From Micromonospora lupini str. Lupac 08 (GTDB lineage: Bacteria; Actinomycetota; Actinomycetes; Mycobacteriales; Micromonosporaceae), in NCBI RefSeq assembly GCF_000297395.2, contig NZ_HF570108.1:4553910-4617909 (forward strand): a stretch of DNA of 64,000 nucleotides, given 5' to 3'. Below the pieces are notes generated by a model, which did not search any database, was not told the DNA's origin, and was given only the letters and a program-made list of their open reading frames with translations. The stretch's first letter is position 1. Every line of letters starts with the position of its first letter. This document shows positions 46,590 through 55,019 of the stretch, in pieces. Both the position numbers and the translations under genes were made by a program.

Positions 46590-48329
46590 TCACGAGTACA
46601 TCAGGTGCAGCGTCATCCCGGCGTCGGCGTGCCCCAGGTTGTGACAGTGGTTGGCCCACATCCCCGGGTTGTCGGCCCGGAACGCCACCTCCCACACCTC
46701 CCCCGGCCGGACGTCGAACGAGTCAAGCCACAACGGACTGCCGACCGCCGCCGTCCGGGTGCGGGACAGCACGAGGACGTGGTGGCCGTGCAGATGCCAC
46801 GGGTGCACGGTCTGCGACCGGTTGACGATCGTGAACCGGACGACGTCGCCGCGGCGGACGACCTGCGGCGGGATGTCCGGATCGGCCGCGCCGTTCACCG
46901 TGTGGGCGTAGCGCGGAAGCAGTCCGTGCAGGTCGAGGCCACGGTCGAGGACGAGGGTGAACTCCCTGTCGAACCGGGTCCACGGCGCCGGCGCCGGCGC
47001 GCCGTAGGTGAGCGGGTCCAGGACCGGCCACCCGCCGGTCGCCGTCGACACCTCCCCGGTGGAGTAGACCGCCCGTCCGTCGACGAACAGGGCCACCGGG
47101 GTGGCCGGCGCGGTGAACACCAGGTCGTAGCGGCCCCCGGCCGGGATCAGCACGGTGGTGCCCGCGAGCGGCGTCGGACCCCGCAGATCGAAGCCGTCGA
47201 TCGCGGCGACCTGGAAGGCGGTCCCGGCCAGGGCGTAGCGGTGCGTCGTGTTGTCGGTGTTGATCAGGCGCAGCCGTACCGGCACGCCGGCCTCGACGCG
47301 CTCCACTCTCGCCGCCGGCAGCGGACGGCCCGACAGGGTGTGCACCGGCACGGTGACGTCGAGGCCGGTCGGCGGCCCCGGGCGCACCACCAGGACGCCG
47401 TAGAGGCCCATCCGCACACCGACGTCGGACACCGCGTGGGTGTGGTACCAGTACGTCCCGGCCTGATCGGCACGGAACCGGTAGACGAACTCCTGGCCGG
47501 GCAGCACGGCCGCCTGCGTCACCCCGGGCACGCCGTCCTGGCTGTTCGGCACGTCGTACCCGTGCCAGTGCAGGGTGACGCCCCGCCCGATGTTCCGGTT
47601 GCGCAACGTCACCTCCACGACGTCGCCGACGGTGGCGGTCAGCTCCGGCCCGGGTACCTGCGCGTTGAACGCCCACGCCGCGACGTCGCGGCCGCCCACG
47701 CGCACCGTGGCGGTCCCGGCCGTCAGGATGAACCGGCGGGTGGGTTCGTCGGAGGTCCGGACCTGCGGATAGCCATGACCATGCGGTACGGCGGGTGCGG
47801 CACCCGGAGCCACGGCCAGCCCGGTTCCGGCCAGCAGCGCCGCAACTGTCACCACTACCGCCGCCCGGGACGCCGTGCGGGACGGGCGCGCGTCGAGGAA
47901 GCGCCACGAGACCGCCGTCGCCGTGCCGACCCCGGCGACCGCGAGCAGCCCCACCGACGTCGACGCCGGGTAGCCGTGCAGAATCGTCACGAGCAGGGCG
48001 GCGCTCACGGCGTACCCGGCGAAGAGGAGCGGGACCGCGACGGACCGGATGTCGCCCGCGGTCCGCAGCAGCCGCGGCCCGGCGACGACCACAGCCGCGA
48101 GCGACAGGGGCGCGGCGACGAGGACCTTCTCCGCGGCGAACCACCAGCCGGCGCGGGCGAGCGCGACCACCGTGACCGCGCGGCCGAACGTGGCGAGCAG
48201 CGCGACGGCGGCCAGCCCGAGTGCGAGTGGGCGGCGCCGGGCGGCCGCCGCCGCGCCGCCGCCCAGCCATCCGGCGGCGGCGAGGACCGCGAGCACGAGG
48301 TCCGCCACGAGCAGCGAGCCGGTGGTCAT
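46590..48329 (-). CDS. Membrane-anchored multicopper oxidase
   Basis: 579 aa. The first 175 residues form about five membrane helices (LLVADLVLAVLAAAGWLGGG, then similar segments up to ASRAAVVVTVAALLAGTGLA). The extracellular part is a three-domain multicopper oxidase with all copper motifs: LHWHGYDVPN, YWYHTHAVSD, VHPWHLHGHH, and WANHCHNLGHADAGM containing the type 1 Cys and the axial Met. A fused multi-span anchor is unusual. It may oxidise Cu(I) or another reductant. The start overlaps the stop of the DUF6220-like gene (ATGA). Last member of a three-gene operon divergent from a two-component system. Confidence 0.92.
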   Translation of the reverse strand: MTTGSLLVADLVLAVLAAAGWLGGGAAAAARRRPLALGLAAVALLATFGRAVTVVALARAGWWFAAEKVLVAAPLSLAAVVVAGPRLLRTAGDIRSVAVPLLFAGYAVSAALLVTILHGYPASTSVGLLAVAGVGTATAVSWRFLDARPSRTASRAAVVVTVAALLAGTGLAVAPGAAPAVPHGHGYPQVRTSDEPTRRFILTAGTATVRVGGRDVAAWAFNAQVPGPELTATVGDVVEVTLRNRNIGRGVTLHWHGYDVPNSQDGVPGVTQAAVLPGQEFVYRFRADQAGTYWYHTHAVSDVGVRMGLYGVLVVRPGPPTGLDVTVPVHTLSGRPLPAARVERVEAGVPVRLRLINTDNTTHRYALAGTAFQVAAIDGFDLRGPTPLAGTTVLIPAGGRYDLVFTAPATPVALFVDGRAVYSTGEVSTATGGWPVLDPLTYGAPAPAPWTRFDREFTLVLDRGLDLHGLLPRYAHTVNGAADPDIPPQVVRRGDVVRFTIVNRSQTVHPWHLHGHHVLVLSRTRTAAVGSPLWLDSFDVRPGEVWEVAFRADNPGMWANHCHNLGHADAGMTLHLMYS

Positions 48330-48778
48330 GCCGGCTCCCCCTCCCGGACGGCCGCGCGGGTGTCCCCCAGCGGCACCGGACCGCCCAGCCTCCGCGCCGC
48401 CCGCAGGACGCCGACCACGACGTGCACCGCGATGATGCCGTTGAGCGCGTGCAACCCGCCGAGGGTCAGGCCGATCGCGGTGCTGACGCCGGCGGCGTCG
48501 GTGGAGGCGTTGGCGAGCATGGCGAGCAGCGCCTGCACGACGACGAGGCCGAGCGGCAGGACCGCCAGTCCGACGAGTCGGCCCGGCGCCTTCGCCAGCG
48601 CGGCGAACAGGGCGGTGAGCAGGCTGAGGACGGGGATGACGGCCATGCCGTTGACACTGTGCAGGGCGTATGCGTCGTCGCCTGACGGTTTCGTGAACGC
48701 GCCGACGGCGGCGAGGATGAACTGGAGGGCGAACGCGACGAGCAGCAGGGCGGCGCTGACGACGAATGCCTTACGCAT
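48326..48778 (-). CDS. DUF6220-like membrane protein
   Basis: 150 aa with four hydrophobic helices: AFVVSAALLLVAFALQFILA, an internal pair (VIPVLSLLTALFAALA, LVGLAVLPLGLVVVQALLAM), and the last GGLHALNGIIAVHVVVGVLR. His residues in LHSVNGM and LHALNG lie at helix ends and resemble haem or copper ligand positions; this is only suggestive. Overlaps the neighbouring genes on both sides (eight bases upstream, four downstream), so it is very probably made with the multicopper oxidase. Confidence 0.75.
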   Translation of the reverse strand: MRKAFVVSAALLLVAFALQFILAAVGAFTKPSGDDAYALHSVNGMAVIPVLSLLTALFAALAKAPGRLVGLAVLPLGLVVVQALLAMLANASTDAAGVSTAIGLTLGGLHALNGIIAVHVVVGVLRAARRLGGPVPLGDTRAAVREGEPA

Positions 48779-49778
48779 GGTGACCCTCCTGGAGGTGCGC
48801 CGAGGCCAGGGCCTGGGCGACATGGTCGGTGGCGGTGATCGCCCCGTACGCGACCAGCCGGACGAGGTCGGCGTCGGCGGGGTGCGACAGCCGCCAGAGG
48901 GCGACGTCCCCCACGCTGATCGCGCTGGGCGCGAACGCCGCCAGCAACGCGATCCGGGTTCCGATGCGGTCCCTTCCGGGCACGTCCCGGACCAGGTCGA
49001 CGGCCCAGTCCGCGGGCCGGGCCGGGACCCGCCCGTCCTCCCAGCGCACGGTGGCCGTCACGGTCTGGCGGGCCACGTCGCCCAGCAGGTCCCCGCCCCG
49101 GGTGGCGGCGGCTCGCAACGACGCGTAGGCGACACCGACCGGGCTGTCCCCCGCCCAGGCCGGCGGCGGCGTCGCACCGGCGTCGAGGAGCGGGAGACTG
49201 CGACCGGGTTCCTTCCGCTCCCGGGCGGCCCTGGCGTACAGCCGGCCCCCGACCGAACGCACCAGCGGGGAGCGTTGCAGGCCGCCGGGGAGCAGATCCT
49301 CGTCGAGCAGCGCCGAGACGATCCGGTTGATGAAGTGGAAGGCGAGCAGGGTGCCGGTGACCTCCGGGCGGTACGCGCTGCTCCAGTCGGCGGCGCCGGG
49401 GCTGCGGCTGGCCTGGGCCCAGCGCGCGAGCTCGGCGTGGCGCGGATCGGGTGGTGTCCCGCCCCGGGCGACGACCTCGGCCAGCCCGTGCTCGCCCAGG
49501 GCGTGCAGCAGCATGACGTGCGCGTCGACGCAGAACTGGCAGCGGTTGGCCCGGGACACGGACGCCGCGACAAGTTCGCGCTCGACCCGGGACGCGTCCC
49601 CGGCGAGCAGGGCCTCGCGCAGCAACGACCAGGTCGCGGCCAGCACCTCCGGCACGGCCGAGAGCACCTGAAAGGTGGGCAGCGGCCCGAGGAAGTCGTC
49701 GCGCGACTGCTGGTAGACCTCCGCGGTGCGACCGGTGGCCGCCTTCGTGGGGACGGGGGTGAAGAATCGGTATGTCAT
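48771..49778 (-). CDS. Carboxymuconolactone decarboxylase (AhpD-like) family protein
   Basis: 335 aa, larger than the usual 150-200-aa family members. The AhpD-type core is near residues 55-105 and contains the redox motif ANRCQFCVDAHVMLLHA (CxxC followed by His), as in alkylhydroperoxidase AhpD. The N-terminus reads RFFTPVPTKAATGRTAEVYQ. The C-terminal half has helical segments without a recognised motif (DVALWRLSHPADADLVRLV). A role in peroxide or thiol redox chemistry is plausible. First gene of the operon with the DUF6220-like protein and multicopper oxidase; divergent from the sensor kinase. Confidence 0.8.
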   Translation of the reverse strand: MTYRFFTPVPTKAATGRTAEVYQQSRDDFLGPLPTFQVLSAVPEVLAATWSLLREALLAGDASRVERELVAASVSRANRCQFCVDAHVMLLHALGEHGLAEVVARGGTPPDPRHAELARWAQASRSPGAADWSSAYRPEVTGTLLAFHFINRIVSALLDEDLLPGGLQRSPLVRSVGGRLYARAARERKEPGRSLPLLDAGATPPPAWAGDSPVGVAYASLRAAATRGGDLLGDVARQTVTATVRWEDGRVPARPADWAVDLVRDVPGRDRIGTRIALLAAFAPSAISVGDVALWRLSHPADADLVRLVAYGAITATDHVAQALASAHLQEGHHA

Positions 49779-49921
49779 GGGCTCGATGCTTGCCGTGGCG
49801 GGCTGGGAAAACGTCGTGCCGCCGCAGACACTTGACCCGGCGCCGTACCGCACCCGTGGTACGCCCGATCTACCGCGCGCGCGGGATGCTCCACGAACGA
49901 CTGCCGTTCTACAGTGCGACC

Positions 49922-51049
49922 ATGCGCCGCGACCTGCCGTACGCCCTCAGTGGCCTCGCCCTCGGCGGCCTCCTGCTCGGCAACGCCGCGCTCGCCCCGG
50001 ACGCCGCGCCCGTCGGGGCCGTCGACGTCGCCCTCGTCCTCGCCATGGCCGCTGCTCTGGCGGTGTGCCGGCGGTATCCGGTGGTCGCGCTGGCCGTGGT
50101 GACCGCCGCCATGCTGGCCCTGCACATCCGGGTGCACTCCGGAGTGTCCGCCGCGTTTCCCGTCCTCGGCGTGGTCTACGTCGCCGCCTGGCGGGGTCGC
50201 CGGGCCGCCGCCGCCGCGGCCAGCCTCGCCTTCCTCGGTGGCTTCCTGGCCCGTGACGTCTCGGTGGCGCCTGTCGACCGCCCCAACCAGCTGATCGCCG
50301 AGCGGACGGCCCTGTTGCTGGGATGGTTCGTGGCGGCCAACGTCGCCGGGCTGGTCGGCCGGCAACGCCGGGCGTACCTGGAGCAGGTCGAACAGCGGGC
50401 CATCGAGGCCGAACGCACCCGCGAGGAGATGGCCTTGCGCCGCGCCGGGGAGGAGCGTCTGCGCATCGCCCGCGACCTGCACGACTCCCTGACCCACAGC
50501 ATCTCGGTGATCAAGGTGCAGGCCGGGATCGCCGTGCACCTGGCCCGCAAGCACGGCGACGAGCCGTCCGCCACGCTGCTGGCGATCCAGGAGGCCAGCA
50601 GCGCCGCGATGCGGGAACTACGCACCACCCTCGACGTCCTGCGCGCGCCCGACGACGACCGCGTCGGGCTGGCCCGGGTGGACGAGCTCGCCGAGCGGAC
50701 CCGGGCCGTCGGCGTACCGGTCCAGGTCACCGTCACCGGCCGGCCCCGGCACCTGCCCGACGACGTCGACCAGGCCGGCTACCGCGTCATCCAGGAGGCC
50801 CTGACAAACGTGGCCCGCCATGCCGGCCCCGCCACCGCGCACGTCCACGTCGAGTACGCCCCGGCCGGGCTGACCGTCGCGGTCACCGACGACGGGCAGG
50901 CGTCGCAGGCGCGGCCCCCGACACCGGGGGTGGGGTTGCGCGGTATGCGGGAACGGGTCACCGGGCTGGGCGGCACACTGCACGCCGCGGCCCGCGACGG
51001 CCACGGGTTCGGGGTGCGGGCCACGTTCCCCCTGGACGAGCCGGCATGA
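49922..51049 (+). CDS. Sensor histidine kinase, NarL/DesK type
   Basis: 375 aa. About four to five N-terminal membrane helices (ALSGLALGGLLLGNAALAPD, VDVALVLAMAAALAV and following) precede a dimerisation domain with the phospho-acceptor His in RIARDLHDSLTHSISVIKVQ. The HATPase part has QEALTNVARHA and GVGLRGMRERVTGLGG. The ATG at 49922 was chosen because the membrane domain starts there. No binding site precedes it, but TACAGT ends six bases upstream, so the transcript may be leaderless. The stop overlaps the response regulator start (ATGA). Divergent from the redox/copper operon, which it may control. Confidence 0.9.
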   Translation: MRRDLPYALSGLALGGLLLGNAALAPDAAPVGAVDVALVLAMAAALAVCRRYPVVALAVVTAAMLALHIRVHSGVSAAFPVLGVVYVAAWRGRRAAAAAASLAFLGGFLARDVSVAPVDRPNQLIAERTALLLGWFVAANVAGLVGRQRRAYLEQVEQRAIEAERTREEMALRRAGEERLRIARDLHDSLTHSISVIKVQAGIAVHLARKHGDEPSATLLAIQEASSAAMRELRTTLDVLRAPDDDRVGLARVDELAERTRAVGVPVQVTVTGRPRHLPDDVDQAGYRVIQEALTNVARHAGPATAHVHVEYAPAGLTVAVTDDGQASQARPPTPGVGLRGMRERVTGLGGTLHAAARDGHGFGVRATFPLDEPA

Positions 51050-51708
51050 TCCGGGTCCTGCTCGCCGACGACCAGGCGCTGATGCGAGCCGGGTTCCGGG
51101 CGCTGCTGGAGGCCGAGGACGACCTGGAGGTCGTCGGCGAGGCCACCGACGGCGCGTCGGCCGTGCAGCTCGCGCGACGCCTGCGCCCCGACGTCGTGCT
51201 GATGGACGTGCAGATGCCGGGCCTCGACGGCATCGAGGCGACGCGGCGCATCGCCGCGGACCCCGACCTCGCCGCGATCCGGATCCTCATCCTCACGAAC
51301 TACGGGCTCGACTCCTACGTCTTCGCCGCCCTCCGAGCGGGCGCCAGCGGTTTCCTCCTCAAGGACGCCGACCCCACCGACCTGTTGCAGGCAGTCGCCG
51401 TCGTGGCACGCGGCGACGCGCTGCTCGCGCCGGCCGTCACCCGTACGCTGATCAGCGAGTTCGTGGCCGGCCCACCGCCGGCCGTGCCGACGGCGGGCCG
51501 TGACGTGCTGACCGCCCGCGAACAGGAGATCGTCGAGCTGGTCGCCCGAGGGCTGACCAACGACGAGATCGCCCTGCGCATGGTGATCAGTCCGTTGACC
51601 GCCAAGACACACGTGAACCGGGCGATGACGAAGCTGCACTGCCGTGACCGGGCCCAGCTCGTCGTGTGGGCGTACGAGTCCGGACTTGTCGCGCCGCGCC
51701 GTCGATGA
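51046..51708 (+). CDS. LuxR/NarL-type response regulator
   Basis: 220 aa. Receiver domain with acidic pocket (LLADDQALMRAGF), phospho-acceptor Asp in DVVLMDVQMPGLDG, Thr in LILTNYG and Lys in GFLLKDADP. The C-terminal LuxR helix-turn-helix (about 150-215) reads LTAREQEIVELVARGLTNDE and VISPLTAKTHVNRAMTKL. It pairs with the kinase whose stop it overlaps. Its likely targets include the divergent operon starting at 49778. Confidence 0.93.
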   Translation: MIRVLLADDQALMRAGFRALLEAEDDLEVVGEATDGASAVQLARRLRPDVVLMDVQMPGLDGIEATRRIAADPDLAAIRILILTNYGLDSYVFAALRAGASGFLLKDADPTDLLQAVAVVARGDALLAPAVTRTLISEFVAGPPPAVPTAGRDVLTAREQEIVELVARGLTNDEIALRMVISPLTAKTHVNRAMTKLHCRDRAQLVVWAYESGLVAPRRR

Positions 51709-51876
51709 TCGTCAACCCGGTCCGGGGCATCCGTCGTCGCACGGGGTGGGGCCGACGCATTGACATTGCCGCCGTCCCACGAGGGCTTTGCTGAAACAGG
51801 GGCCATGGACGACCCGCCGCGACTGCCGCCCGCCGTCCGCGAGCTGAGGGGTCGTCATTCGCCGATACGGCTCAGG

Positions 51877-52545
51877 CTAGGCGTCGCGGCGCAGCGTGAA
51901 CCAGAAGGTGGGCACGGAATTGGTGCCCGGTGTGACGTCGAGCAGTTCCCAGCCGGGGAATCTGGCGCGGAGCTCGTCGGCGGTGACGCCTGCCGCCCAC
52001 GACGTGATCTCGGTGGTCGGATTGCCGAGCGGCTCGGGGCCGTACCCGAACATCAGCAACAGTGCTCCGGGAGCGGCGCGGTGGGTGAGCCCGGCGGCGT
52101 AGGCGTCGCGGCGGTGTAGCGGAACCCCGCAGTAGCAGCTCAGGTCGAAGAACAGGTCGAAGGGGCCCGGCACGTTCAGCTCGTCGAGGCGGGTGGCGTC
52201 TCCGTGCAGCACCCGTACCGCCACTCCCGCCGCCGCGGCCTTCTCCCTGGCCTGGTCGACGGCGCGGTCGATCAGGTCGACGGCCGCCACCTCCCAGCCG
52301 TGCCGTGCGAGGTAGGTGGCGTTGGTCCCTGTGCCGCAGCCGAGCTCGAGGGCGCGGCCGGGCGGCAGCGCCCCGTGGCCCTCCACCAGGTCGACCAGCT
52401 CGGGTGGCGTCACGCCGGTGTCCCACGGCGGCTTGCCGGCGCGGTAGTAGCCCTCCAGCGCGCGGTGGACGGCCTCCTCCTCCGGGTCTCGCTGGACTGA
52501 GGCCAGGTCCGGTCCTGGCTTCTGGGTGGCGTTGGGTCGGCCCAT
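51877..52545 (-). CDS. Class I SAM-dependent methyltransferase
   Basis: 222 aa. SAM-binding motif I is ALELGCGTGTNATYLARHGW, motif II VAAVDLIDRAVDQA, with GDATRL further on. An N-terminal stretch YYRAGKPPWDTGVTPPELV resembles small methyltransferases of the thiopurine/tellurite type; the substrate is unknown. The ATG at 52545 follows GGAGGACGTC; a TTG start four codons earlier would overlap the binding site. The upstream 61 bases hold a large palindrome shared with the divergent TetR gene, so this gene is the likely repression target. Confidence 0.88.
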   Translation of the reverse strand: MGRPNATQKPGPDLASVQRDPEEEAVHRALEGYYRAGKPPWDTGVTPPELVDLVEGHGALPPGRALELGCGTGTNATYLARHGWEVAAVDLIDRAVDQAREKAAAAGVAVRVLHGDATRLDELNVPGPFDLFFDLSCYCGVPLHRRDAYAAGLTHRAAPGALLLMFGYGPEPLGNPTTEITSWAAGVTADELRARFPGWELLDVTPGTNSVPTFWFTLRRDA

Positions 52546-52560
52546 GACGTCCTCCAAGAA

Positions 52561-52592
52561 TTTAGAGTTGGACTCTAGTGTTCAGCTCTAAA
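52561..52592. promoter_or_regulatory. 32-base palindromic TetR operator
   Basis: The stretch begins TTTAGAG and ends CTCTAAA and is an imperfect 32-base inverted repeat (26 of 32 positions symmetric). Inside it, TAGAGT-TGG-ACTCTA is a perfect six-base inverted repeat. It fills most of the 61 bases between the divergent methyltransferase and TetR genes, so binding would control both. Confidence 0.75.
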
Positions 52593-52606
52593 GATAGGCT
52601 CGCAAT

Positions 52607-53245
52607 ATGGACAAGGTCAAGCGGCCGGACAAGCGAGCCGAGCGCTCACGCCGCACCCGTGAAAAGGTCGTCGAGGCGGCTCGCGAGCTGTTCGTCGCGC
52701 AGGGTTACGGGGCGACGAGCCTGCAGGAGGTCGCGGACCGGGCGGGCGTGGCCGTCCAGACGGTCTACTTCGTCTTCCGCAACAAGCGCACGCTGTTCAA
52801 GGACGTCGTCGATACGTCCATCGCCGGGGACACTGAGCCGATCGCCACAATGGATCGTGAATGGTTCCGCGCCGCGTGCGCCGAACCCACCGCAGCCGGG
52901 CAGTTGCGCGCGCACGTCCACGGCACCCGCGAAATCCTGGGCCGGGTCGCCCCGATCATGCCGCTGATCGCGGCTGCCGCGGCCACCGACCCTGAGATCG
53001 CCGTGCAGTGGCCCGACGGCCCCGACCCGCGTTACACAGTGCAGTACGCAGCGGCCGAAGCTCTGGTCGGCAAGCCCGACACCCGTCCCGGCCTCTCCGT
53101 CGAGATGGCGGCGGACCTGCTGTTCGGCCTACTCAGTCCGCAGCTCTACCTGATCTTCGTCCGCGACCGCGACTGGTCACCGGACGCCTGGGAAGAATGG
53201 GCCCGAACCGCCTTGACCTCCCAACTCTGCGCCGACCCCGGCTGA
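52607..53245 (+). CDS. TetR-family transcriptional regulator
   Basis: 212 aa. The N-terminal helix-turn-helix (about 15-65) reads EKVVEAARELFVAQGYGATS, LQEVADRAGVAVQTVYFVFR, NKRTLF. The C-terminal ligand domain (about 80-205) resembles no specific subfamily I can name. It is divergent from the methyltransferase gene, with a clear palindrome between them, so it probably represses that gene and itself until a ligand binds. Confidence 0.9.
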   Translation: MDKVKRPDKRAERSRRTREKVVEAARELFVAQGYGATSLQEVADRAGVAVQTVYFVFRNKRTLFKDVVDTSIAGDTEPIATMDREWFRAACAEPTAAGQLRAHVHGTREILGRVAPIMPLIAAAAATDPEIAVQWPDGPDPRYTVQYAAAEALVGKPDTRPGLSVEMAADLLFGLLSPQLYLIFVRDRDWSPDAWEEWARTALTSQLCADPG

Positions 53246-53416
53246 ACGGACGGACGTCACGATCCTCCTCCAGCCGGCGCGATGATCTGCCTGACCGGCG
53301 TGGCGTGGCGCCGGCGACGCCAACACCAGATTCGAACCCGCCACCACCGACGACGCGAGACGACAACTGCGCGCAACCGCTTGCCGGCCCGCCGAACACC
53401 GCCCGACCATGTGCTC

Positions 53417-55000
53417 ATGGGGCCGGAGCGTCGTGTCATCCTCGGGGTCGACGTCGGCACCACCGCCGTGCGGGCGGGCGCGTTCGCGCTGGACGGCTCC
53501 GCCCGACACGTCCGGACACACGCGTACCCGCTGCTCCAACCGCTGCCCGGCTGGCAGGTACAGGACCCCGACGTGCTGGTGGCGGCCACCCTGGCGGCGG
53601 TGTCCGCGTGTGTCTCCGACGCCGCCGGGGCGGAGGTCGTCGCCCTCGCGGTCAGCTCCCCCAGGTACGGCGTGATCGGGCTGGACGCGACACTCAGCCC
53701 GGTGACGCCGCTGCTGACCGGGCGTGACACGCGGTCCGCGGAGGTGGCCCACGACCTGCGGGTCTCTGGTCAGAGCCGGGAGCTGCACAGGGTCACCGGC
53801 ACGCCCGTGCACCCGGGAAGCCCGCTCTGCAAGCTCATCTGGTTCGCCCGCCACGAACCGTACCTCTGCAGCGCGACGCGGTGGTGGATCGGCCTGAAGG
53901 ACTACCTGGTGCATCGGTTGACCGGGACGTTGGTGACCGAGCTGTCGACGGCGTCCGGCACCGGCATGTTCGACGTCCATCGGCGGGTGTGGAGCGCGGG
54001 CGTACTCGACCTCGTCGGGGTGTCCGGCAACCAACTGCCCCCGGTCCTGCCCACGACGGGCGTGCTGCGGCTCTCCTCGGCGGCCGGGCAGGCGGTCGGC
54101 CTGCCGTCCGGCACACCTGTCGTCGTCGGCGCGGCTGACGGTCCGTCGAGCAGCCTGGGCGCGGCGGCGATCGACAGCACCGTCGCCGGTCTGACGCTCG
54201 CGGCCACCGGGGCCCTGCGGACGGTCGTCGCGGCTCCGCTCGTCGACCCGGCGGAGACCTTCTCCTGTGCGGCGCTGACCGAGGACGAGTGGGTGGTCGG
54301 CGCGACGGTCGACAACGGCGGCAACGTCGTGCGGTGGGCCGGCAGCGCCCTCGAACCCGACAGGCGCCCGGCGTCCGATGACCAGCTCGCCGCGCCCGAG
54401 CTCCTGGCTCTCGCCGAACGGGTTCCCCCCGGCAGCGACGGCCTGGTGATGCTGCCCTACCTGCTGGCCGGCCCGACGCCGGCTGCCGGTTCTGGCCCGC
54501 CGGGCGCGTATCTGGGCTTGCGGAGCGAGCACTCCCGAGGTCACCTGGTGCGCGCCGCGCTGGAGGGTGTGTGCCTGCACCTCGGCGGCGTCCGTGACCG
54601 CCTGGCCGAGCTCACGCCGGTCAGCAGCGTTCGGCTGACCGGCCGCGCCTTTCGCCATCCACTGTGGCGTGCGGTGATGGCCGCGGTCCTGGACTGTCCG
54701 ACCCAGGTGGCGGGCGAGGACGACGACGCCGCCCTCGGCGCGGCCGCGCTCGGGCTCTTCGCCATCGGCCTCGCCGCCGACCTCAAGGGGGCCGTCACCC
54801 TGCTCGATCCCGAGGGCGCCCGCACCAGGCCGGTCGCGGTCGACCCGGTCCTCGCCACGACCTATCGCGGCCTACGCGCGAAACTGCCCGCACTCCACGC
54901 GGTCGTGGACCGCGTGGGAGAGATCCTCGACGAGGTGGCGGCCGGGCCGGGGGTCGGTTGGCGGGCCACCACGGCGTCCCGCGACGTGGTGGGCGGTTGA
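53417..55000 (+). CDS. FGGY-family carbohydrate kinase, gluconokinase-like
   Basis: 527 aa with two actin-like domains. The ATP motif at the N-terminus is VILGVDVGTTAVRAGAF. TGTPVHPGSPLCKLIWFARH and WWIGLKDYLVHRLTG are patterns I associate with FGGY gluconokinases. The second domain has VVVGAADGPSSSLGAAAID and ATGALRTVV. It would phosphorylate a sugar acid or sugar with ATP, but substrate assignment in this family is unreliable. ATG at 53417, with a GTG at 53411 possible; no strong binding site. Convergent with the ABC importer operon, which is controlled by a LacI-type protein; a common metabolic role is likely. Confidence 0.82.
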   Translation: MGPERRVILGVDVGTTAVRAGAFALDGSARHVRTHAYPLLQPLPGWQVQDPDVLVAATLAAVSACVSDAAGAEVVALAVSSPRYGVIGLDATLSPVTPLLTGRDTRSAEVAHDLRVSGQSRELHRVTGTPVHPGSPLCKLIWFARHEPYLCSATRWWIGLKDYLVHRLTGTLVTELSTASGTGMFDVHRRVWSAGVLDLVGVSGNQLPPVLPTTGVLRLSSAAGQAVGLPSGTPVVVGAADGPSSSLGAAAIDSTVAGLTLAATGALRTVVAAPLVDPAETFSCAALTEDEWVVGATVDNGGNVVRWAGSALEPDRRPASDDQLAAPELLALAERVPPGSDGLVMLPYLLAGPTPAAGSGPPGAYLGLRSEHSRGHLVRAALEGVCLHLGGVRDRLAELTPVSSVRLTGRAFRHPLWRAVMAAVLDCPTQVAGEDDDAALGAAALGLFAIGLAADLKGAVTLLDPEGARTRPVAVDPVLATTYRGLRAKLPALHAVVDRVGEILDEVAAGPGVGWRATTASRDVVGG

Positions 55001-55019
55001 CCGGGCCGGTCGCCGGGCG

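Noticed and set aside
46520-46600. GTTT-N15-GGGAAC upstream of the VOC gene as a further SigB-type promoter
   Set aside because: The -10 box departs at the key fourth base (A for T) and lies between genes of one possible operon, so I did not count it.
53288-53345. A tRNA T-arm-like sequence on the minus strand (GGGTTCGAATC) before the sugar kinase gene
   Set aside because: The T stem does not close properly and no anticodon arm or acceptor stem can be folded around it. It is not a tRNA, and no integrase or repeated end is present to support an attachment site.
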